Part shown: positions 48,400-56,466 of the stretch, piece by piece
Numbering within the stretch: position 1 is the first letter of the stretch
Layout of the letters: every line of letters starts with the position of its first letter
NCBI GenBank assembly: GCA_038496675.1
Contig: CM076658.1
Span: forward strand, 5,836,559-5,900,558
Origin: Rachycentron canadum
Lineage: Eukaryota > Chordata > Actinopteri > Carangiformes > Rachycentridae
Length of the DNA: 64,000 nt
Direction: 5' to 3'
The notes under the pieces: model-generated
Told to the model about the DNA's origin: nothing
Seen by the model: the letters and a program-made list of their open reading frames with translations, nothing else
The model's database searches: none
Made by a program: the position numbers and the translations under genes

Positions 48400-48720
48400 T
48401 TGATTTGTCGCCATTTTTAAACTAATAATGGCGCCATAACTGCCTAATACCTGTATGTGTGCGGCCCATAAAGGCAGGTAGCGATGAGCCGCTCTGGTTC
48501 TCACCTGCGCCATCAATACGCTGCTCGGCCACCGTCCGTCTCAGGTACGAGCGGGTCCTGCCTTTGATTTTTTTTTCTCTCTTTTTCCCTCCCACTGTTT
48601 ATTTTTCTTTATTCATACTATTCCGAGTCAAGTCCAAAGTGAATCCACAACCAAGCATGAAAGTGCACCACAAGTGCCACATTTACACATCAATTGTGGT
48701 GGTCGGCCATGATGGCTTTT
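48400..48720. promoter_or_regulatory. CpG-containing promoter-like block with YY1-like palindromes
   Basis: GC-richer than its surroundings with several CpGs. A consensus minus-strand donor (GCGCAG|GTGAGA) ends at 48505, which suggests a fhip1b first exon just to its right. Three YY1-type cores occur: CGCCATTTTT near 48411, the perfect palindrome ATGGCGCCAT (48428-48437) and GCCATGATGGC (48706-48716). This may be the main fhip1b promoter, the 45.5 kb site being an alternative. Confidence 0.42.
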
Positions 48721-50839
48721 GTTAATTTGCCGCCCCCCATGCAGAGCAAGATAAAGATAAAGGAGAAATGTGTTATTGAATGATACAATGTAATACCAGT
48801 ACGCTCCTTTTAATGGGAGTAAACCAGCAAATATGAAGCAAGATTTCAGAAAACATCAACTGCAAGCAAAACATCTATAAACTTCAACTGAGACTGAAGC
48901 AAGGTTAAAAATTCATACACTGCAGCTGAAAACCCATAACCTGCAGTGGTAAGTGAAGGTGCATGAAGTTAATTCACGATAATCACAGCATTCATAACTA
49001 CACAGTTCATTCACTTGAAGGCAATATTATGTCAAAAGCTTTAATGGCACATATTATTCCAAAGCCCATAAAGTCAGTTACATCCGCAATTGGAAACATT
49101 TGGAAAAGCTAAAGCTAGAAATCAGAGAATTTTCTATAACTTCACAGACAACACAAGGGGCATTAGATCGGTGGATAATCCATTAGAAAAGCAATGAAAT
49201 GTCATTAAGTGACAAAACGGTGGAAAGCAGGAGCCCCCGCTCCCCAAATCACATAAAGAGCTATTGAACTAATACAGCATAAAAACATACTCTGGAAGCA
49301 TTGGCTTGTTTTAAAAAGACTTGCTTTCATCAGTCGGGCTACTGAAGTTATATAGTCAGAATAACCTTGAGCCTCTGTCAGAAATAAATTACCTCCCTTA
49401 ACCCATAATCTAGAATAATTGTAGTCTTTGCCTAACAAGTCTCATCCAGATTTTAAATTGGACATAAAGTTTAAGATTTGAAACTAATTTTGGTGATGAA
49501 TTTCCACAATCATTTTATGGCCTCACTGCAGCAGAGCCCTATTTATTGCTATGTGGCAAACTGGGATGACATTGCTCATTTTAAGGTTCTCTTTGGTTTC
49601 TAATTGTAAAGTTGAGTGCTGTATGTTTACTACAAAATGTGAAAAAAAAATCCTCAGAACACCTGGTGCTGAAGAATAGCTGAAATTATAAATGTCATTG
49701 TAGAAACTTGTATAAATTAAAAATTTCACTTTTTCACACGTGTGTGTTCAGGAGTAAATGAGATGATTTCATCAATATGAGCAAAGCAGGAGAAGTATTC
49801 AGTAAATTCCATTTGAGAGTATTTCATGTTTTGCTTGCAATCAATCAGGTTACATTTCTCAAAACAAAGCATGGACATAGGTCAAATTAATTCATATATT
49901 TAGCAAAGCAGCAAACAATTAAAACCCTAATTATTCAAATCAATACATTCTCTCTTTATATAATCGTGTCAGAACAAACCAAGAAGATTAGATGTACTAC
50001 TTTCACACAAAATAAATAAACATGATTCGTGGAAATATAATGAAATTATCAACTCACTCAGGAGCAAAGGTCATAAGATGGAGGGAACCAGTTCAAGTGA
50101 AGGACAAGAACCACTCAAGGCACCTGTGTGGGCCGCCCAGTCAGCGCACCTGTACACCTGCTGCTCTTCAACCCAGCCCACTTCCATCAGGACGCGTTGT
50201 CTGAGCACAGATTTTAATGAAAATGCAGTCATCTAATTTTCATTGTCACGATAAATGAAATTCCTGTCCTACTGGTTTAGAGATGTGGTCTTGGGGAAAT
50301 CAAAACCCAAATAATCCCATATGACTAATGATGAAAGAGAAGATAGATATGTATTTTGACTGAAAATTAAAAAAAAAAAAATCATACTCTTTTAAATATG
50401 GCCTAATTTTCTTTTCTTTAGGAAAAACAGTACTCATTTTCTTTTTAATTTTAAGTTCTCTTTGAGGTGGTGTGTAGTATATGTAGAGTAAACTCTATTG
50501 ACAGTGAGGGCTCTGTACTCCAGTCACTGTTTGTTTTCTCTAGCAGCTTCTGGGGTGTGCAGTTGGAGGCCTCTCTGGTTTTCTAGGGGAAGGAAGAATT
50601 CCCAGAGGACACATGACATCTGTTGTGCTTTCCTTCCATGGAGACCAGCATCACCAGGCAGTGCTCAGGTGCACCTGGTTTGTTGTTTGGTGAACCATGC
50701 AGTATTGTGATGCAGGTCATCAAGGTTGTTTGAATTATTGTCCAAGAGAGAGCAATGATCATGTAGCATGGAACGAGATCAAGAGCAAGGGTCATCATCA
50801 TTGGAAAAAAAGTGTTAGTCTAATGCTCGACTGTGAAGA
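48721..50839. other. Intergenic between fhip1b 5' end and cnga4
   Basis: AT-rich, with no convincing gene. The cnga4 promoter should lie at its right end, but I saw no clear TATA box or start site. Confidence 0.55.
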
Positions 50840-50991
50840 ATGGATAAAACAGGTGATAATAGTTTTAGAGGTAACCAATGGCAGAGAATCCTCAGGTGGC
50901 ATCGGGGACAGAAAGTGAATGAAGAGGGACAAGATGGAGTCAAAGATGATGGAAAACGTAACGCCATTCGGGATCTGAAGTTGAAAGTTAG
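50840..50991 (+). CDS. cnga4: cnga4 exon 1 (predicted N-terminus)
   Basis: Encodes MDKTGDNSFRGNQWQ, then a Lys/Arg/Asp-rich stretch ending NAIRDLKLKV, with donor TTAG|GTGAGT (phase 2). It joins exon 2 to give KVSWKEWVVDP, equivalent to the region before S1 in CNG channels. The N-terminus is poorly conserved, so the support is splicing phase, Kozak context and position rather than homology. Confidence 0.68.
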
Positions 50992-53900
50992 GTGAGTAAC
51001 TTATTGTTGGGCTAAAAATTGTTGCAAATTTTTTTAAGATCCCCATGAATAATTTCAATATTAAAGTAAATGGGATCAAGACATGGAAATCGTTTTGTAC
51101 TGCTGAAGAACTGACGAACTAGCTTGGTCTGAGAATAAACATTTGGCATTTAGTAATTAAATTAACTTTTCAGAAGCTTTCTTTATGCATAAGAAGAACC
51201 TTTCTTCAACAAGACACAGTATTTAAGATTTTTACAAAGATATTTGGTGGCTATATAGACAAAAGGAATGTACTGATAATTAAGCATAATCTCAATGCAG
51301 GTATCAAAATAATTTTGCTAATATGTATCTCACTTAGGCACAATTATTTTTCTAAAATCCTAAAGGTATATTAGAACTGAACCATGATATATCTCTAAAT
51401 GACAGTTTTATTTGTGTATGACTGAGCACTTCATAAATCATTCTCATTTATCTCTCCTTTGTCACTTATCATTTTCTTTTCAGTTGGAAAGAGTGGGTGG
51501 TGGATCCTGCAGATCAGTTTTATTATATTTGGCTGAAGATTATGATCTTTCCCATTGTCTACAACTGGGTGATCATCATTTTGAGGTACAAGCATGGAAT
51601 ATGATGGATGATGATGATGATATCAAATTGTATACAGTATATTATATACCTAAGCATGTAACCCGTAATCTTTGATGTACCCTGAAATTCAGTTTTCTTG
51701 GTTGTGTTTTCTCAGGACATGCTTCACAACAATTGCGCTGAGTTACCTTCCCGTGTGGCTGACACTGGACTATCTGTCAGACCTTGTGTATATATTTGAC
51801 ATAATTGTCACTCTTCATACAGGTAAATATCTGCACTACAATCGCACAATCAGAAGCTTCCAGGTCGTAAAGATGGGAATCTTAACCATTGCTAACTTCA
51901 ACTGATGATCTTAAAACATTAACTCTTTTAAGTCAGGTAGATTTAATATTCCTCAAGGTTAAGTCAATCTAACCTTTGATAAGGTAATATTAACGTGGAT
52001 AAAGTGTAGCTGTTCCCTGATCTTCCCTCTCCAGGTTACTTGGATCAGGGCATCCTGATAAAAGATCTCGCTCAGCTGAAGAAGCGCTACCTGCACTCTA
52101 AATGTTTCTTAAGGGACCTCACTTCATTGCTGCCTACTGACTTACTCTACTTTGCCCTTGGCATCCAAACTCCAATGGTGAGGATTAACCGCCTTCTGCG
52201 TTTGCCACGACTCAATGAGGCCCTGGATCGCATGGAGACGAGAACCTCCTACCCCAACACCTTCCGCATCTCCAAGCTCATGATCTATATCTTTGTGCTG
52301 ATCCACTGGAATGCCTGTCTCTACTTTGCACTGTCCAGCTACATTGGCTTTGGAAGCGATAAATGGGTTTACCCCAACATCACCCATGTAGAGTTTGCCT
52401 CTTTGCGCCGTCAGTACTTTTACTGCTTCTGGTTCTCTGCCCAGATTTTCACCACAGTTGGAGACACCCCTTTGCCAAAAAGGGAAGAGGAGTACTTGTT
52501 TATGATTGCAGACCTGCTCATCGCTGTGCTGGTGTTTGCATCAATTGTTGGAAATGTTGGTAATGTCATCTCAAGCCTCAGGGACCGTGATAATGTCTTC
52601 TTTCCTAACCATGAGCTGGTAAGTTGGAAGACTCTTTGTTTCTGAAATTTGTCTTTCTGACAGTCCCAAGAAATGAATGGGAGCCAGCTTCATGTTTGAT
52701 TATGATTATGTTTACATCTGTATCATAGTAAACAAGTTTCATCTTTTCCTTTTTCAGGTGAAGGCATACCTACGCAGCCATCACATCAGCAAGGAGCTTC
52801 GACAGCGGATTGACAACTGGTACCAGCATCTTCACATCAACAAGAAGATCATGCGAGAGAATGAAATCCTGCAGCAGCTGCCCTTACACCTGAGGACAGA
52901 GATCGCTGTCAGCGTTCACCTTCCCACGCTCTCCAAAGTCACCATCTTCCAGAGCTGTGAGAAAAGTTTGTTGGAGGAGCTGGTGCTTAAGCTCACACCT
53001 CAGGTCAGGGCCCTTTGAATTACTTGTGATAGCCGTCATTTAATTTCCCCCACAGTTAAGAACCTGCTGCGAATTTTATTTTGTTGCACGCCGGAAACTT
53101 GTATTGAACATGCTATTCGCAGGTTCAATAGTCAATGACTCAATGGTGTAGCATTGTCTTGAATTCAACCCTGTTGTTTTGCCAAGTTAATTTGTAGAGA
53201 TGCTTTCAGAAGATATTTGTTTAAGGAGTAAGACATTTCCTCATGCCTTTCTCATGCAGGTGTTCAGTCCAGGAGAGTATGTGTGCAAGAAAGGAGATGT
53301 GGGCCATGAAATGTACATCATCAAAGAAGGGAAACTTGCTGTTGTTGCAGATGATGGGGTCACAGAGTTTGCTGTGCTGAGTGAAGGGAATTTTTTTGGG
53401 GAAATTAGTATCCTCAATATCAAGGGTAGGTAAAGACACATGATATTTTTTAATTGATGCAGGTGGTGAATAGGCTCAATAGAGAGGGTTTAGTTTCCTC
53501 AACAGTGCGAAAAAAATGTAGCATGCTAGATTATTCCAGCAGCTTCAAGCAGACAAACATCAAGAGAAGAGATACATTTTTGTTGGGCTTTTCGTCCATG
53601 TTATCACATTCACAACAAATTGAATAAAGTACCAACTGTGCAAAGACTGGTCAGAAGTCTGAGCTTGAACAGGGGAATAGTTTTATATGCAATAAAATAA
53701 CATTAGGACAGTACAGCTGTGCTGCCATATAGCAGTTACTCATTTGCAAAAGTGCAAATCTCACATTCAAATACTGTAAGCAGATTAGACATTCAGAATC
53801 CCATAAGGTTTAATACTTAGGCCTCTACAATTCAAACTCAATGCTTGATATACTTCAGACTGAGTTAGTTTTTTAGTTAGAATTTGTGAGTCTTTCTACA

Positions 53901-55060
53901 AAGTTGGGCTTTATCTCTGTACTGGATCTACAATGATGAAATGTATTTGTTTTGAGGTTAATGTTTTCATTTAGGACAGTGCACACTAATCAACACATCT
54001 GGCAATGAACTGCTGTTAAACTAATTTTCACCTGCACTCCATTGGCAAGATTTTCTTTAAAACCAAGATTAACAAATACAAACATGGGACAGTTAGGTGC
54101 TTCAGTCATACAATTCAGAGTTGACAGACACTTTAAACCCTGAAATAGGCTCCTCTTAGATATGAAATATGGGCTGGCAACATCACTTTTTAACCACATT
54201 TTAAAGGAATCACAATATGTTTCCTTTTAGGCAACAGGTCGGGAAATCGTCGCACTGCCAACATCCGAAGCATTGGCTACTCTGACCTGTTCAGCTTGTC
54301 CAAAGAAGACCTGACACACGTTTTATCTGAGTTCCCTGCAGCCAAACATCACCTGGAGGAAAAAGGCAGACAGATCCTCACCAAGATGGGCATTCTGGAG
54401 GAAAGTGTGGCTGGAGAGGAGAAGGAGGTAGAGAAAGTGGAAACCAAGATAAAAAGGCTGGAGAGCAACTTGGAGATCCTGCAAACAAAGCTAGCTCGAC
54501 TTATGGTGGAACTAGAGTCAAGCAATCGCAAGATGCAAGCCAGGGTGGAGCAGCTGGAGTGGGAGGTGGCAGCACTGGATACTCAGCTGCCAGATAATGG
54601 GGGAGAAGGAGAATCAGCACTGGGAAGAAGTGAAGGGGTAGGAGGGGAGTTTCAATGGGAGCGAGAAGAGGCAGAAGGAGAGGAGGAGGAGGATTTAAAC
54701 AGGGAGGTGAAAAAACAGGGACAGGGAGAACATACTAATGATGTAACCAAAGAGGGAGATGGTGAAAGCACTAAAAGCACAAAAGTAGATGTGGAAAGGA
54801 TAATAGAGGGAGATAAATCTGGGCTGAAGGATCCAGGGGACGAGGAAAAGAAAAAAGAAGATGATGGCAAGAAAAATGAAGAAAAAGGAGATGACAGACC
54901 TGGAAAAGGAGACGGAGCTGAGATTGAACCTGAAGACAAGAAGGAGAAGAAAAATGAAGAGAGAGACTCAGAAGAGGGAAGAGAAAAGGCTGAAGAAGAC
55001 TCAGGGACAGGACTAAAAGATGATGAGCAGAACAAATGGCCTAAAAAGCAAAAAAGCTGA
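50840..55060 (+). CDS. cnga4: CNGA4, modulatory cyclic-nucleotide-gated channel subunit, complete
   Basis: Seven coding exons: 50840-50991, 51484-51585, 51716-51822, 52035-52618, 52758-53003, 53260-53425 and 54231-55060. They total 2187 bases with consistent phases, giving 728 residues. The order is a hydrophilic N-terminus, S1 (about 63-84), S2-S3, an Arg-bearing S4 (MVRINRLLRLPRLNEALDR), S5, the pore FTTVGDTPLP with Asp264 (the CNGA4-type residue; other A subunits have Glu), S6, a C-linker, a cAMP/cGMP-binding domain (YSDLF preceded by RRTANIR), then a leucine-zipper coiled coil. Family knowledge: CNGA4 joins CNGA2 and CNGB1b in the olfactory channel, speeds Ca2+-calmodulin inhibition and does not conduct alone. 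The divergent fhip1b neighbour matches the human order. The start has a strong Kozak context (A at -3, G at +4) and an in-frame stop just upstream. The charged tail after residue 574 is about 154 residues, against roughly 40 in human. Confidence 0.93.
51484..51585 (+). CDS. cnga4: cnga4 exon 2 (S1)
   Basis: Encodes WKEWVVDPADQFYYIWLKIM and FPIVYNWVIIIL. The DP...YYxWL motif before S1 is shared by CNG alpha subunits. The acceptor is TTTTCAG and the donor AG|GTACAA. Confidence 0.9.
51716..51822 (+). CDS. cnga4: cnga4 exon 3 (S2)
   Basis: Encodes TCFTTIALSYLPVWLTLDYL and DLVYIFDIIVTLHTG. WLxLDYxSDLxYxxD is the CNG S2 signature. Borders are TTCTCAG| and ACAG|GTAAAT, phase 2 in and phase 1 out. 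Confidence 0.92.
52035..52618 (+). CDS. cnga4: cnga4 exon 4 (S3 to S6 with pore)
   Basis: 194 codons after the phase-1 junction. Contains GYLDQGILIKDL, FLRDLTSLLPTDLLYF (S3), RINRLLRLPRLNEALDR (S4), TRTSYPNTFRISKLMIYIFV (S5), FTTVGDTPLPKREEEYLF (pore; Asp at 52463-52465) and IAVLVFASIVGNVGNVIS (S6). NITHV near 52378 is a possible N-glycosylation sequon in the S5-pore turret. The filter is followed by PLP where human CNGA4 has PPP. Confidence 0.95.
52758..53003 (+). CDS. cnga4: cnga4 exon 5 (C-linker)
   Basis: Encodes VKAYLRSHHISKELRQRIDN, WYQHLHINKKIMRENEILQQ, LPLHLRTEIAVSVHLPTLSK and EELVLKLTPQ. This is the C-linker helices joining S6 to the nucleotide-binding domain. 82 codons, phase 0 on both sides. 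Confidence 0.95.
53260..53425 (+). CDS. cnga4: cnga4 exon 6 (cyclic-nucleotide-binding domain, first half)
   Basis: Encodes SPGEYVCKKGDVGHEMYIIK, EGKLAVVADDGVTEFAVL and FFGEISILNIKG. The FGEISILN phosphate-binding cassette and the GDxGxEMYII core are intact, so ligand binding is expected. Confidence 0.95.
53426..54230 (+). other. cnga4 intron 6
   Basis: GTAGGT donor and TTCCTTTTAG acceptor. No additional gene or conserved element was recognised. Confidence 0.85.
54231..55060 (+). CDS. cnga4: cnga4 exon 7 (CNBD end, coiled coil, charged tail)
   Basis: Begins NRSGNRRTANIRSIGYSDLF with the ligand-contacting Arg-Thr pair, then SLSKEDLTHVLSEFP, a heptad-rich coiled coil (KIKRLESNLEILQTKLARLM) and LEWEVAALDTQLPD. 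From about 54595 to the stop the frame is almost only Glu, Lys, Gly, Asp, Asn and Ser, with no motifs I can name. Confidence 0.93.
54595..55057 (+). other. Low-complexity Glu/Lys-rich coding tract in cnga4
   Basis: About 154 codons, strongly purine-biased on the plus strand (GAA, GAG, AAA, AAG, GGA, GAT). It keeps one open frame to a single stop. Such purine-rich coding tracts expand by slippage. The open antisense frame across it is a by-product of the composition. Confidence 0.85.
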
Positions 55061-55130
55061 AAATGATAATGAAGTTGTAAAAGAGTCCAAGTGTGTATTT
55101 TTGTCTGAAGGCGTTTGTCTTTTTTATATA

Positions 55131-55136
55131 AATAAA
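55131..55136 (+). terminator. Candidate cnga4 poly(A) signal
   Basis: Canonical AATAAA within ATAAATAAATG, about 70 bases downstream of the stop codon. Confidence 0.65.
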
Positions 55137-56280
55137 TGTATTGAAAACCTCATCTGTGATACTGCAATATAACTTTGTACCCCTAGATGGCAGCATTATA
55201 TTCGCCACTGAAGATATGTGTGTATCATTTAAAACTGAACCAGTCTTGAAACTATAGATTGCGTTTGAATTTTACAGCCTATTTTGTTTTTATACATGTA
55301 AAATATTAACATTATTGCTGCTTTTTAAAATGTATGTAAAGTACAAGCTTTATATGGGTTTTGTCACAATATATGTTTATTTTCATTTGAACAAATAGTA
55401 TAGTTATTGAGAGCAGATCCCAGTTAATTGAAATAATCACTCAGAAACGTTTTGTCATGTTAGTCAACATTAATTTGATCATATAACCACATTTTAAAGC
55501 ATTCATCATTGTTTCCCCTGCCATTACATCAGTCCAGGATGGAAAACCGAGATGGCATTTAGACATGTGGTGCAAAAAGATAAAATGCAATAATTTGTCT
55601 TTAGATGTCACATGTTTAAACACGTTAAAGTACCTTCTTAAAATTGCCAAAAAAAACAATTTATCAATGTGCAATGTCTCTGAGCCCATGTTTTCCTGTA
55701 TTTTTCTATTTCCCTGAGATAGGTGATAGTATAGTCAGGTGACACTATCTGTCAAAGGTTGTGTTGCTGTGTGTGATATTTGTCACATAAAAGCATTGCT
55801 GTACATTTTGTCCATGGCATAAAACTCAAGCAAGAGCTTGTTTGCTGTGGATCAGACGGAAGCTGCAAAGGAAATGTGGAGGCTCCTACTCACCATAGTA
55901 ACCAATGATGTCACCAGACTAAACTTATCAAGTCGTGTCTGTGGCAGCTAATAATTTTTGACCAGATTGATTTGTTTACAGTTTGATTGTCATGAATTAC
56001 CCACGAGTTCCCCAAGTTCCCCAGAGGATAATCCTTCTGCTTTACATTCAACATGAATGGTTTCTCATTAACTCTTTAAAGTCACACTATGTCTGAAGTG
56101 AAAAGCTGAGTAAAAAATTTTTAACACATGGGGGGAACACACAATATATGACGCAATTGTAAAAAAAAAAAAAAAGTATATAAAATAAATCACACTATAG
56201 TTGTACCTTTCAGTAAAAAGAATAAAATAAATCTGAATTTGAAAAAACACAGATTGGCCCTTTAATGACGCACAGTTTAC

Positions 56281-56297
56281 GCACTTCCCGGAAGTGC
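56281..56297. promoter_or_regulatory. Perfect ETS/STAT-like palindrome upstream of trappc10
   Basis: GCACTTCC-C-GGAAGTGC: 8-bp perfect arms around one base. It contains two opposed ETS cores (GGAA, best context CCGGAAGT) and fits the STAT pattern TTCNNNGAA. It lies about 110 bases before the trappc10 ATG in a locally GC-richer stretch, as expected for a housekeeping-promoter ETS site. Binding is an inference. Confidence 0.6.
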
Positions 56298-56405
56298 AGT
56301 GGGGACACAGGCCCCATCGATTGAACACAACTGCACACATAAGCACTTACTAATAATAAAGCTCTGTTTGCATGTCATTTTCATGGAGTCCTAACGCTAA
56401 CACAT

Positions 56406-56466
56406 ATGGAGTGTCAAGAGGAAAAGCCAATCATCTATACTATGGAAAACAAGCCGATTGTGACAT
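56406..56466 (+). CDS. trappc10: trappc10 exon 1
   Basis: Encodes MECQEEKPIIYTMENKPIVT plus the first base of Cys, with donor ACAT|GTGAGT. It is preceded by the ETS-like palindrome and followed by a CpG-containing start of a 3.6-kb intron. Confidence 0.9.

Larger units (their letters stand above)
40438..48504. other. Probable fhip1b 5' UTR introns, non-coding
   Basis: No coding exon for fhip1b or any other gene was recognised in this 8 kb. It includes a repeat copy (about 44385-44590), poly-T at about 45036-45052, a candidate 5' UTR exon with promoter-like DNA around 45482-45850, and an isolated good minus-strand donor near 47300 (AAATG|GTAAGTC) without a convincing acceptor. Confidence 0.55.
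55061..56405 (+). other. cnga4 3' UTR and cnga4-trappc10 intergenic region
   Basis: An AATAAA at 55131-55136 lies about 70 bases after the cnga4 stop. The right end is the trappc10 promoter/5' UTR, with the ETS-like palindrome at 56281-56297. Between them there is AT-rich DNA with a poly-A run near 56160 and no gene. Confidence 0.7.

Noticed and set aside
54652..55035. A 127-codon Ser/Phe-rich antisense frame under the cnga4 tail.
   Set aside because: Its composition is simply the complement of Glu/Lys codons.
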